Shown in pieces: positions 1 to 6,024 of a stretch of 16,861 nucleotides of DNA. Within the stretch, counting starts at the first letter, position 1. Each line of letters begins with the position of its first letter. The notes below the pieces were generated by a model. That model saw nothing but the letters and a program-made list of their open reading frames with translations. It ran no database searches and was not told where the DNA came from. The position numbers and the translations under genes were made by a program. Source of the stretch: UBA2233 sp002347965 [NCBI: Nitrospirae bacterium UBA2233]. Its GTDB lineage: Bacteria; UBA2233. The stretch spans positions 1 to 16,861 of the forward strand of contig DDYN01000008.1 in assembly GCA_002347965.1 (NCBI GenBank), read 5' to 3'.

Positions 1-1637
1 CGATCGCCTGGGTCCCGCCTTGGGGAAAAGACCGCATGCTGGGCATGCTCAAAAACCGGCCCGATTGGTGCATCTCCCGCCAGCGCTCCTGGGGTGTGCC
101 GATCGCCTTCTACCTCTGCAAGGCCTGCGATGCGGTTTACGACGAACCAGGCTTGCGCGCCCGCACGCTCGAGCGGTTTGCCAAAGAAGGCGCCGATACC
201 TGGTTCAAGCGCCCGGATGCCGACTTTTTGGGCGATGCCGCCCTGTGCCCTTCCTGCGGCTCCAAAGACCTCCGCAAAGAAACCGACATCTTGGATGTCT
301 GGTTTGATTCCGGCATGTCGCACGCCTACGTCTCCGAGGTGCTCAAAGACTTCGAGCTCCCCGCCGACCTCTACCTGGAGGGCTCCGACCAGCACCGCGG
401 CTGGTTCCACTCGAGCCTGCTGATCGCGCTCCTAAGAAAGGGCACCCCGCCTTACAGGGCCGTTTTGACGCACGGGTTCGTCGTGGACGAAAAGGGCCGG
501 AAGATGTCCAAGTCTTTAGGCAACGTGCTCGACCCAAACGTCTTGATCAAGCAGCACGGCGCGGAAATCTTGAGGCTCTGGACGAGCTATGAAGACTACA
601 AAAACGACATCCGCGTCTCGGATACGATCATCTCCCAGCTCGTAGACGTCTACCGGCGCATCCGCAACACCTGTCGGTTCCTTTTGGCCAACCTCTACGA
701 TTTCGACCCCGCAAAAGACGCCTGCGCCCACGAAACCCTGCCTTTGACCGAACGCTTCATGCTCAAAAAGCTCTCCGCGCTCGCCGGCGACCTCAAAGAA
801 GCCTACGAGACCTACGAGTTCCACGCCGTCATCCAGCAGCTCCACCAGTTCTGCGCGCTCGATCTGAGCGCGTTCTACTTGGACATCTCCAAAGACGCAC
901 TCTACTGCCTGCACCCGGCCCACCCAAAGCGCCGCGCCATTCAAACCGTGCTCTACGAAACGCTCGAGGCGCTCATGCCCATGATGGCTCCTATTCTTTC
1001 GTTCACGGCCGAGGAGGTCTTCGAGCACGTTCCATACCGCCGCCGGGACAAGTTTGTCCCGGCTATCGGGGGGTCGGCCGGGCCTTGCTCTACCGATGCC
1101 CAATCGCGGCCAAACGACCCTCCCACGCAAAACACCTTTGTCCCGGCGGGCGACCATAGTCCGGGTCCGGCCTCCGTTTTCTTCCTCGATTTTCCCGCCC
1201 CCAAGAACGTCCCCGTCGAAGAGGGTGAGCTTGCCGCCTTCAAGGCCTGGCTCGATCTGCGCACGCACGCCCTCAAGGCGCTCGAAATGGCAAGGAAAGA
1301 AAAGGGCCTTAAAAGCAACCTGGATGCCATCCTGGCAATCGAGCTCCCAAAGGGCTTCCCGCTTCCCCAAACGCTTCCCGACGGCTCCGCCCCGCTCTTT
1401 GAGGAGCTCTTCATCACCTCGGGCGTGCTCTTGGGCCCGCCGGCCAAGGCGCTTGGCGAGCCGCTCGTCACCCACCGCCCAGAGGCCCAGGGCGGGCTCG
1501 TCGTTCACGCGCTACGCTCCCCACACCCCAAGTGCGAGCGTTGCTGGAAGCACAAGCCCGAGGTTGGCAAGGCGCACTCATCACTCATGGTCTGCGCCCG
1601 CTGCCTAGAAGAGCTAAGCCGGGTCGGCCTGCCATGA
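1..1637 (+). CDS. ileS: isoleucyl-tRNA synthetase, 3' part (5' end outside window)
   Basis: Attaches isoleucine to tRNA-Ile in the cytoplasm. The open frame runs from base 3, so the gene enters from the left. Visible parts are the WCISRQRSWGVP stretch of the class I catalytic domain, a Cys pair followed by CPSCG in the inserted zinc-binding segment, and the signature KMSKS (501-515) in GRKMSKSLGN. The anticodon-binding helical domain follows, and then a C-terminal zinc ribbon with CxxC at 1533-1544 and CxxC at 1593-1604, typical of bacterial IleRS. About 46 codons (1035-1172) are foreign to the family and partly derive from a palindromic repeat; see the separate entry. The stop overlaps the lspA start as ATGA, so ileS-lspA-lgt is one translationally coupled unit. 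The identification is secure; only the amount missing upstream is unknown. Confidence 0.98.
   Translation, partial: IAWVPPWGKDRMLGMLKNRPDWCISRQRSWGVPIAFYLCKACDAVYDEPGLRARTLERFAKEGADTWFKRPDADFLGDAALCPSCGSKDLRKETDILDVWFDSGMSHAYVSEVLKDFELPADLYLEGSDQHRGWFHSSLLIALLRKGTPPYRAVLTHGFVVDEKGRKMSKSLGNVLDPNVLIKQHGAEILRLWTSYEDYKNDIRVSDTIISQLVDVYRRIRNTCRFLLANLYDFDPAKDACAHETLPLTERFMLKKLSALAGDLKEAYETYEFHAVIQQLHQFCALDLSAFYLDISKDALYCLHPAHPKRRAIQTVLYETLEALMPMMAPILSFTAEEVFEHVPYRRRDKFVPAIGGSAGPCSTDAQSRPNDPPTQNTFVPAGDHSPGPASVFFLDFPAPKNVPVEEGELAAFKAWLDLRTHALKALEMARKEKGLKSNLDAILAIELPKGFPLPQTLPDGSAPLFEELFITSGVLLGPPAKALGEPLVTHRPEAQGGLVVHALRSPHPKCERCWKHKPEVGKAHSSLMVCARCLEELSRVGLP
1035..1172 (+). repeat. REP-derived in-frame insertion inside ileS
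   Basis: About 46 codons lie between EEVFEHVP and SVFFLDFP, two stretches that are normally nearly adjacent in IleRS. At 1042-1063 there is a perfect inverted repeat, GCCGGGACAA, two bases, TTGTCCCGGC, followed by CTATCGGGGGG. Read on the - strand this is CCCGATAG plus the hairpin, the same arrangement as REP unit A of the accessory regions. A partial arm (TTTGTCCCGGCGGG) recurs near 1138-1151. The encoded peptide is rich in Pro, Gly, Asp and Arg and probably disordered. The repeat origin is read from the sequence; the family boundary comes from my recall of IleRS sequences, so the ends may be off by several codons. Confidence 0.8.
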
Positions 1638-2149
1638 GCCCCGCCTCGAAAAGCCTCGGTACGGCCCTTTGCTGGACGGCGCTCTGGGTCTGCCTCGATC
1701 AGACAACCAAGCGGGTTGCGCTCGAGTTCCTAGACGAGTACAGCCACAAGGAAATCATCCAGGGCTTCCTTTCGTTTTCGCTCACGTTCAACCCTGGCGG
1801 GGCCTTCGGAATCTTCTCCACCTACTCCGAAACGTTCCGCAACGCGCTGTTTCTGATCAGCGCGCTCGTCGCGCTCGGCGTCACCATGGGCTGGATATTC
1901 CTTACCAAGCGCCAGGATCACCTTACGCTTCTGGGCGTCGGCACGATTCTAGGAGGGGCGCTAGGCAACGGCTTAGATAGGTTCTACTTCGGCGCCGTCG
2001 TAGACTTCATAGATATACACGTAAACGGCTACCACTGGCCCACGTTCAACGTGGCTGACGTCGCGATCACCCTTGGCGCCTTGATCCTGTTCGTCCCGGC
2101 GTTCACCCCTAAGCACAAGGAGGCCCCAGCTTGCACCCAGAAATCCTAA
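1634..2149 (+). CDS. lspA: lipoprotein signal peptidase (signal peptidase II)
   Basis: Inner-membrane aspartyl protease that removes the signal peptide of lipoproteins after diacylglyceryl transfer. It is 171 aa, slightly longer than the usual 155-165. Family motifs are LDQTTK (21-26), FNPGGAFGIF (52-61), GNGLDRF (111-117), VVDFID (122-127) and FNVAD (138-142). The catalytic aspartates are most likely D124 and D142. Four hydrophobic segments are visible. The ATG overlaps the ileS stop (ATGA). The next gene, lgt, starts 19 nt before this one ends, so the enzyme that lipidates prolipoproteins and the one that cleaves them are co-expressed. Its position beside ileS is common in bacteria. Confidence 0.97.
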   Translation: MSPASKSLGTALCWTALWVCLDQTTKRVALEFLDEYSHKEIIQGFLSFSLTFNPGGAFGIFSTYSETFRNALFLISALVALGVTMGWIFLTKRQDHLTLLGVGTILGGALGNGLDRFYFGAVVDFIDIHVNGYHWPTFNVADVAITLGALILFVPAFTPKHKEAPACTQKS

Positions 2150-2904
2150 AAATCGGCCCTTTTACGCTTCATACTTACGGCCTCATGCTCGCCATCGCGT
2201 TCTTTACGGGGCTCATACTCACGCTTGCCGAGGCCAAGCGCACAAATCAAGACCCAGACCTCTACGGCGGCCTGTTTTTGGGGCTTTTGCTCTCTGCCGT
2301 GCTGGGCTCCCGCATCGCCTTCGTCGCGTTCTTCTGGGAAGATTTTAAAGACAGCCCGCTTTCCGCGTTGAACCTTGGCTCGGGCGGGCTTATGTATTTT
2401 GGAGGCGTCCTTTTTGGGCTGGGCTTTTTGGTGCTTTACGTAAAGGCCAAGCGCGCGCCGCTGCTGAAGGTTCTCGACACCATAGCGCCAGGGCTCGCCA
2501 TTGGCTACGCAATCGCCCGCATCGGCTGCCTGGGCGCCGGCTGCTGCTACGGAAGGCCCGCTGAAGGCGCCTTCGGCATCGTCTTCACAGACCCCAAGTG
2601 CCTCGTGCCCATGCACCTAAGGGGTGTTCCGCTATACCCAACCCAATTCTTAGAGCTCCTAAACGGGCTTGTGTGCTTTGGCGTTCTTTGGTTTTCAAGG
2701 ACAAGGGTAAAAAAAGAAGGCGTTCTTTCGGCGGTATTCTTGATTCTTTTTGGCGTATTCCGCTTCTTGATCGAATTTCTGCGCGGGGATGTCAGGGGAG
2801 CCTTTTTGCTCGGTATGTCAGAGTCTCAGCTTGCCTCTTTCATCCAGGCCCTAATCGGCCTTGGCCTTTTAGCCTACGTCCGAAACCGCCCCACCCCCCG
2901 ATAG
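2131..2904 (+). CDS. lgt: prolipoprotein diacylglyceryl transferase
   Basis: Inner-membrane enzyme that moves diacylglycerol from phosphatidylglycerol to the lipobox cysteine of prolipoproteins, the step before LspA. The protein is 257 aa with about seven hydrophobic segments. HTYG (14-17) and the Lgt signature region ARIGCLGAGCCYGRPAEG (129-146) are present, with R130 in the position of the essential signature arginine, and RFLIEFLRGD lies near the C terminus. The start is TTG at 2131, chosen because AAGGAGG lies at ideal distance inside the end of lspA. The last codons (Pro-Thr-Pro-Arg) and the TAG stop are supplied by the CCCCGATAG that begins a REP unit, so the natural C terminus may have been changed by repeat insertion. 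Confidence 0.96.
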   Translation: MHPEILKIGPFTLHTYGLMLAIAFFTGLILTLAEAKRTNQDPDLYGGLFLGLLLSAVLGSRIAFVAFFWEDFKDSPLSALNLGSGGLMYFGGVLFGLGFLVLYVKAKRAPLLKVLDTIAPGLAIGYAIARIGCLGAGCCYGRPAEGAFGIVFTDPKCLVPMHLRGVPLYPTQFLELLNGLVCFGVLWFSRTRVKKEGVLSAVFLILFGVFRFLIEFLRGDVRGAFLLGMSESQLASFIQALIGLGLLAYVRNRPTPR

Positions 2905-3117
2905 GCGGGACATTCTTGTCCCGCCGAACAACCCTTGTCCCATCCTACCCCGCCTCCCTTTCCGCCGGGGTTGGAAAACCTTGGGCTATCGAAAACGGCT
3001 GGCTGCGCCCTCCTTATCCGATTCCACGGCCTTCCCCACGCCCCGATAGGCGGGACATTCCTGTCCCGCATTGCACGGCCTTGCCATTCCGCCGGGCCTG
3101 GAAAGGCTTGGGCTATC
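2898..3117 (+). repeat. REP/BIME array A-B-A-B after lgt
   Basis: Two A units (hairpins at 2904-2925 and 3049-3069) alternate with two B units (2962-2990 and 3089-3117). A consists of GATAG followed by arms GGCGGGACA and TGTCCCGCC around TTCT or TTCC. B is the inverted relative, ending in GGGCTATC. The B units here are degenerate (GGCTT in the second arm, G-U pairing possible in RNA). The remainder of the 2905-3194 gap shows no gene. Confidence 0.9.
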
Positions 3118-3194
3118 TATCGTTGGTTTTACCGTACCCTTTCGCCTACCCGACGGACCAAATAACCTTGGCCTATCCTACACCCCGCCAAACG

Positions 3195-3203
3195 TGCTAT
3201 AAT
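3195..3203 (+). promoter_or_regulatory. extended -10 promoter (TGcTATAAT)
   Basis: A perfect TATAAT at 3198-3203 with TG one base upstream gives an extended -10 element; no good -35 box lies at 16-19 nt. The same TG-n-TATAAT pattern lies 27-45 nt before the start of other small + strand genes in this window. The copy before the gene at 4765 is identical (4725-4733). Confidence 0.75.
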
Positions 3204-3218
3204 ATTCAAAAAACTTGG

Positions 3219-3234
3219 GGCTTTTCATAAAGCC
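3219..3234 (+). promoter_or_regulatory. leader hairpin directly before the ATG
   Basis: GGCTTT, loop TCAT, AAAGCC forms a perfect 6-bp stem that ends on the base before the start codon at 3235. No ordinary Shine-Dalgarno sequence is placed at 5-9 nt. The identical hairpin is at 4749-4764 before the paralogous gene. It could restrain initiation or protect the 5' end; this is inference. Confidence 0.45.
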
Positions 3235-3600
3235 ATGCTCGACACCCACGCCGCCGTCAAAGAGCTGACCAAAGCGGGCCTCTCCGAAGACGCCGCCGAG
3301 GCCATCGTCCAGGTTCAGCTTAGAACCCTCCACCAGGGCCTGGCCACAAAAGAAGACATCCTTGGCCTTAAACTGGAAATTGAGAAGCGGTTTGGGGAAA
3401 TAGAGCAGCGCTTTACGGGAATCGAAAATCGTTTCGGCGGGATCGAGCAGCGCTTTACAGAAAACGAAAGACACTTTTCATCCCTCGAAGCCCGCATGTC
3501 TAGGCTTACCTTCCTTGTCTGGATCATTCTGGCAATCGTCGCCCTAACCAACCCCATCGCCGCCCGCTTGCTAGAACGTCTCCTTGGCGTGCCCTTCTAG
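3235..3600 (+). CDS. small coiled-coil protein with C-terminal membrane anchor (DUF1640-like), copy 1
   Basis: 121 aa, function unknown. The N-terminal ~40 residues (LTKAGLSEDAAEAIVQVQ, then LATKEDI) resemble the DUF1640/CCDC90-like coiled-coil family. Residues 48-90 are heptads with a repeated Arg-Phe (KRFGEIEQRF, ENRFGGIEQRF), followed by a transmembrane helix at about 91-105 and a short tail ending RLLERLLGVPF. Probably an oligomeric membrane-tethered rod with its coil in the cytoplasm. It has its own extended -10 promoter and is a single-gene unit. The TAG stop coincides with the first bases of a REP hairpin. The family call rests on pattern resemblance only. Confidence 0.85.
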   Translation: MLDTHAAVKELTKAGLSEDAAEAIVQVQLRTLHQGLATKEDILGLKLEIEKRFGEIEQRFTGIENRFGGIEQRFTENERHFSSLEARMSRLTFLVWIILAIVALTNPIAARLLERLLGVPF

Positions 3601-3668
3601 GCGGGACATTCTTGTCCCGCCATTGCATGGCCTTCCTTTTCACCGGGCCTGGAAAGGCTTGGGCTATC
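3600..3668 (+). repeat. REP/BIME pair between the coiled-coil gene and hicA
   Basis: The unit A hairpin at 3600-3621 begins on the last base of the preceding stop codon. Unit B at 3641-3668 ends in GGGCTATC directly beside the hicA stop codon (complement of 3669-3671). The pair thus fills the whole gap between two convergent genes and could serve as a bidirectional mRNA 3' structure. Confidence 0.9.
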
Positions 3669-3893
3669 TCAAAGGAGCCCTTCCAAATTCTCTCTTGTTA
3701 TTTCCACATCCCTAAGAATCTTGCCCAACAGCCCGGGCCCCAACGTTTCGCCGGCATGCACGGGGACCACCGTGGCGCGCCCGTCTGGATGGTGTAAAAA
3801 CCGATGGCTTCCCCGCGTCCGGACAACCTGAAACCCAGCCCGTTTCAATGCCTTCACGAGGCGGCTTCCCGTCAATCCCCTAAGGCCACTCAA
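3669..3893 (-). CDS. hicA: HicA-family toxin (mRNA interferase)
   Basis: 74 aa with the compact double-stranded RNA-binding-like fold of YcfA/HicA toxins, which cleave mRNA when free of HicB. Recognised by LVKALKRAGFQVVRTRGSHRF, where the His of the GSH motif is the usual catalytic residue, and the tail TVVPVHAGETLGPGLLGKIL. The start is TTG, overlapping the hicB stop by 4 nt (TTGA), which couples its translation to that of the antitoxin. The order is antitoxin first. The stop abuts a REP unit B. All key parts are intact, so it is probably functional. Confidence 0.93.
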   Translation of the reverse strand: MSGLRGLTGSRLVKALKRAGFQVVRTRGSHRFLHHPDGRATVVPVHAGETLGPGLLGKILRDVEITRENLEGLL

Positions 3894-4093
3894 ACCGAAA
3901 CTCTTTGAATGCCGACGAACTCAAGCCCTTCCGCCTCCTCCCCTCGCACCTCGAGACACAGCACGATCGCCTCCCGGATGCGTTTCATGAGCGCATCCAG
4001 CGAGCGGGCCTGCGTGTGGCAGCCTTTAAGCGCCGGAACGCTGGCCACGTACCAGCCTCCCAAATCCTTTTCGATCACGACATCGAAGCCCAT
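3890..4093 (-). CDS. hicB: HicB-family antitoxin, short form
   Basis: 67 aa. The start MGFDVVIEKDLGGWYVASVPALKGCHTQARSLDALMKRIREAI is the typical partial RNase H-like HicB fold (strands with GGWY..VP.L.GC..Q..S..E/D). This domain binds and masks HicA. The separate C-terminal DNA-binding domain of longer HicB proteins is absent, so autoregulation, if any, needs another route. An AGGGG ribosome site precedes the ATG. It forms a bicistronic unit with hicA and is flanked on both sides by REP units, suggesting the pair sits in a tolerant accessory site. Confidence 0.9.
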   Translation of the reverse strand: MGFDVVIEKDLGGWYVASVPALKGCHTQARSLDALMKRIREAIVLCLEVRGEEAEGLEFVGIQRVSV

Positions 4094-4101
4094 CGCACAC
4101 C

Positions 4102-4121
4102 CCTGTTGCAGGTTGAACAGG
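4102..4121 (-). promoter_or_regulatory. inverted repeat upstream of hicB, possible operator
   Basis: CCTGTT, 8 nt, AACAGG lies 8-28 nt upstream of the hicB start. It could be an operator or a leader hairpin. No convincing -35/-10 pair could be fixed around it, and the short HicB lacks a visible DNA-binding domain, so the role is uncertain. Confidence 0.3.
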
Positions 4122-4203
4122 TCATGAAACCGCCTTTTTCCCTTAGACTACCACATCTGCCAGAAACCTTCCGTTTTTCGAAGAGTTCCCCCGCCGCCCT
4201 TCT

Positions 4204-4320
4204 CCCCCTATAGGCGGGACATTCTTGTCCCGCCCTACACAGCCTTCCCTTCCGCCGGACCCCGATAGGCGGGACATTCCTGTCCCGCCTTTTGCCTTTC
4301 CACCGGGGCTTGTCCCGCCT
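4204..4320 (+). repeat. REP units before the MEWAQ gene, copy 1
   Basis: Two A hairpins, at 4213-4234 and 4268-4289, are each preceded by ATAG or CTATAG, and a half unit (GGGGCTTGTCCCGCC) lies at 4306-4320. The proximal half unit lies just upstream of the extended -10 element at 4333-4341. Confidence 0.88.
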
Positions 4321-4332
4321 TTTGCAAACCTT

Positions 4333-4341
4333 TGCTATAAT
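4333..4341 (+). promoter_or_regulatory. extended -10 promoter (TGcTATAAT)
   Basis: TG at 4333-4334 and TATAAT at 4336-4341, 37 nt before the ATG at 4379. A TTGTCC from the REP half unit lies about 20 nt upstream, a little far for a -35 box. Confidence 0.7.
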
Positions 4342-4378
4342 AAAAGCAAGGTTCCCAACAATCCAAAGGGAAACCGCT

Positions 4379-4639
4379 ATGGAATGGGCACAGGTTCTGG
4401 CGATTGTCGTTCCCGTTATGCTGACGATTGTGATCGGCGTTATTTACAACAACAAGCGCATTGACGACCTCCGCGCCGACGTGAACCGGCGGTTCGACGA
4501 GCTCAAGGTGGATATCCGCGAGTTTAAGGTAGATACGGATAGGCGATTCGAAGAGGCTAAGGCCGATGTCCGAGAGATCCGCCAGTTCCTGCTTAGACTC
4601 ATCCCCGTTCCCGCACCTTCCAAAGAAAACCCCCGATAG
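4379..4639 (+). CDS. small N-terminally anchored coiled-coil protein (MEWAQ family), copy 1
   Basis: 86 aa, function unknown. Residues 3-22 (WAQVLAIVVPVMLTIVIGVI) are one transmembrane helix followed by YNNKRIDDLR, then a coiled coil with R-F heptads (NRRFDELKVDIREF, DRRFEEAKADVREI) and a Pro-rich tail. The start at 4379 is chosen over an upstream in-frame ATG at 4292 because AAAGGG lies 8 nt before it and the paralog at 9621 begins at exactly the same residue. The last codons and the TAG are CCCCGATAG, the beginning of a REP unit. The predicted form is a rod facing the cytoplasm, anchored at its N terminus. Confidence 0.85.
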   Translation: MEWAQVLAIVVPVMLTIVIGVIYNNKRIDDLRADVNRRFDELKVDIREFKVDTDRRFEEAKADVREIRQFLLRLIPVPAPSKENPR

Positions 4640-4702
4640 GCGGGACATTCTTGTCCCGGCTTTGTACGGCCATTCCGCCGGGCCTGGAAAGGCTTGGGCT
4701 AT
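4633..4702 (+). repeat. REP/BIME pair at the stop of the MEWAQ gene
   Basis: The unit A hairpin at 4639-4660 (last arm altered to CCCGGC) begins at the stop codon of the preceding gene. Unit B is at 4675-4702 with the GGCTT variant arm. A duplicated promoter segment follows at 4711. Confidence 0.88.
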
Positions 4703-4710
4703 CTATCCGC

Positions 4711-4887
4711 CACCCCGCCAAACGTGCTATAATATTCAAAAAACTTGGGGCTTTTCATAAAGCCATGCTCGACACCCACGCCGCCGTCAAAGAGCTGACC
4801 AAAGCGGGCCTCTCCGAAGACGCCGCCGAGGCCATCGTACAGGTTCAGCTTAGAACCCTCCACCAGGGCCTGGCCACAAAAGAAGAC
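4711..4887 (+). repeat. 177-bp direct repeat, copy 2 (copy 1 at 3181-3357)
   Basis: Matches copy 1 with one mismatch. It contains the promoter TG-c-TATAAT at 4725-4733, the leader hairpin at 4749-4764 and codons 1-41 of the gene at 4765. Confidence 0.95.
4725..4733 (+). promoter_or_regulatory. extended -10 promoter, duplicate of 3195-3203
   Basis: TATAAT at 4728-4733 with TG one base upstream, 31 nt before the ATG at 4765. It is part of the 177-bp repeat, so both paralogs should be under identical transcriptional control. Confidence 0.75.
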
Positions 4888-5271
4888 CTATACAGGGCCA
4901 CTTCTGCGATTAAAGAAGAGCTAAGCGACTACCGAATTGAGGCCGAGAAGCGTTTTGGATCGATCGAGGCGCACTTTGGGGAGGTCGAGAAGCGTTTTGG
5001 GTCGATCGAGGCACACTTTGGGGACATAGAGAAACACTTCGGGGAGGTGGAAAAGCGCTTCAGTGCCCTGGAAGGCAGCATTGCAGGGCTCGAAGTTGCT
5101 ACAGAAAAGCGCTTCAGTGCCCTGGAAGGCAACCTCGGAGAGTTCAAGGTCGAGGTCGAAAGGCGCTTTGGCCGCTTGACCATGCTCACATGGGTTGTCC
5201 TTGTGATCGTCTTGCTTTCCAACCCCATCGCCGCCCGCTTACTCGAACGCCTCCTTGGCGTGTCCTTCTAA
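4765..5271 (+). CDS. small coiled-coil protein with C-terminal membrane anchor (DUF1640-like), copy 2
   Basis: 168 aa. The first 41 residues are identical to the gene at 3235. The middle is a longer coiled coil with repeated EKRFGSIEAHFGE heptads. The transmembrane helix is at about 138-152, and the tail ARLLERLLGVSF is nearly identical to copy 1. The start at 4765 is fixed by the paralog and by the promoter 31 nt upstream. The extra length against copy 1 comes partly from tandem heptad duplication (4939-5022), so the two proteins look like the same anchor and head with rods of different length. The TAA stop lies in a degenerate REP beginning (TTCTAAGCGAGACATTC). Function unknown. Confidence 0.85.
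   Translation: MLDTHAAVKELTKAGLSEDAAEAIVQVQLRTLHQGLATKEDLYRATSAIKEELSDYRIEAEKRFGSIEAHFGEVEKRFGSIEAHFGDIEKHFGEVEKRFSALEGSIAGLEVATEKRFSALEGNLGEFKVEVERRFGRLTMLTWVVLVIVLLSNPIAARLLERLLGVSF
4939..5022 (+). repeat. 42-bp tandem repeat (two heptads per unit)
   Basis: Two near-identical 42-bp units (4939-4980, 4981-5022), each starting GAGGYCGAGAAGCGTTTTGG, followed by a diverged 21-bp half unit. Each unit codes two coiled-coil heptads, so copy changes lengthen the rod in register. A further imperfect repeat (GAAAAGCGCTTCAGTGCCC) occurs at 5050 and 5104. Confidence 0.85.
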
Positions 5272-5390
5272 GCGAGACATTCACGCCCCGCTGTTACCCC
5301 GCCGCCCTTCTCCCCCGATAGGCGGGACATTCTTATCCCGCGTTTGCAGGGCATTGCCTTTCCGTCGGGCCCAGAAGGGCTTGGGCTATC
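5268..5390 (+). repeat. REP units after coiled-coil copy 2
   Basis: A degenerate A begins at the stop codon (5270-5292), a clear A hairpin (TTCTTATCCCG variant) lies at 5321-5342, and a B unit at 5362-5390. The following 5391-5557 holds no gene that I can support. It begins with GAAAACGGCTGGC, also found at 2991, and has an imperfect inverted repeat (GCTGAACAG near 5441 with CTGTTCGGC near 5468). Confidence 0.8.
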
Positions 5391-5557
5391 GAAAACGGCT
5401 GGCCGAGCACCCCATATCCGATATCTCGACAGCTTTAAGGCTGAACAGTCCGAGGGCTTCGAGATGCCTGTTCGGCAGTGCATAGTGTGCCGGTCGGCAG
5501 GCCGAGTTGCGCCGCGTGATTCCAGCAGGCCAGATGGACTCGCCACGCTGGGCAAAC

Positions 5558-5590
5558 AAAAACCCCCATGCAAAGCTTACATGGGGGTTT
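5558..5590 (-). terminator. intrinsic terminator of the hydrophobic-protein operon
   Basis: Read on the - strand: AAACCCCCAT, 11-nt loop, ATGGGGGTTT, then continuing T-rich (TTTTTGTTTG). A 10-bp stem with a U tract, 30 nt after the stop of the last gene in the operon. Confidence 0.88.
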
Positions 5591-5619
5591 AAAGGTTAAG
5601 CTTAAATAATCAAGCCAGA

Positions 5620-5961
5620 TTACATTCCGCCTAACAAAAGTGCAGGGATGCCCGATAGAGCCGCAGGGATTGCAGCCGCCACAGCAGCCGGCGCTGCAGC
5701 CAAAACACCGGCCGGTACAGCAGACGCGGCCATTCCAAGGGGCGCAAGGCCAACTGAACCAACTAGCTGCACAAAGGCTGCACCTACCATGGGCAACAAA
5801 GATGCCATGGGCAACAAAGATGCGGCTGCCGATGACAAGGCGCCAAGGGATGCAACCGACCCGCTAATTAAGATATCAATTGGCCACATTATTGGAAGGA
5901 AAGGCAAAAGCAACAACCCTAATGCCAGCGAAGGCCCTCTACGGATACTCTTTTCTTTCAT
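5620..5961 (-). CDS. hydrophobic Ala/Leu/Gly-rich small protein, islet member 8
   Basis: 113 aa, not recognised. A short basic N terminus (MKEKSIRRGPSLAL) is followed by two strongly hydrophobic stretches (LLLLPFLPIMWPIDIL; then an almost uncharged Ala/Leu/Pro/Gly tract to GGM). It shares R-R/K-G-P-S-L-A-L with the islet protein at 6612. The start is supported by AAGGAGG eight nt upstream. It is the last gene of the 6968-5620 operon and is followed by the terminator at 5558-5590. An 18-bp tandem duplication (5787-5822) yields the repeated SLLPMA. A membrane-inserting or self-assembling protein is plausible; function unknown. Confidence 0.8.
   Translation of the reverse strand: MKEKSIRRGPSLALGLLLLPFLPIMWPIDILISGSVASLGALSSAAASLLPMASLLPMVGAAFVQLVGSVGLAPLGMAASAVPAGVLAAAPAAVAAAIPAALSGIPALLLGGM
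5787..5822 (-). repeat. 18-bp perfect tandem duplication in a hydrophobic-protein gene
   Basis: CCATGGGCAACAAAGATG occurs twice head to tail, adding six residues in frame (SLLPMA twice). This is a recent slippage event tolerated by the protein. Confidence 0.9.
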
Positions 5962-6024
5962 CGTTCTTCCTCCTTCATCATTCAGTACTTGCCGTGGCGC
6001 TCAAGTAAGCCTTTACAAGCAAGG

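Larger units (their letters stand above)
3181..3357 (+). repeat. 177-bp direct repeat, copy 1 (copy 2 at 4711-4887)
   Basis: The extended -10 promoter, leader hairpin and first 41 codons of the gene at 3235 recur 1530 bp downstream with a single mismatch (3309 C versus 4839 A). Similarity then stops abruptly and returns only in the last ~20 codons. This fits a recent duplication or gene conversion of the 5' end joined to different coiled-coil middles. Confidence 0.95.

Noticed and set aside
516-1508. Long open frame of 330 codons on the - strand over ileS
   Set aside because: It is the complement of a secure ileS reading frame with strong GC codon bias; its translation has no family features.
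2598-3230. 210-codon + strand frame running out of lgt through the REP array
   Set aside because: It is the lgt gene in another frame followed by repeat sequence; no ribosome site or conserved part.
5391-5557. Small RNA gene after the REP units, suggested by inverted repeats
   Set aside because: The pairing is imperfect and neither promoter nor terminator on the + strand is evident.
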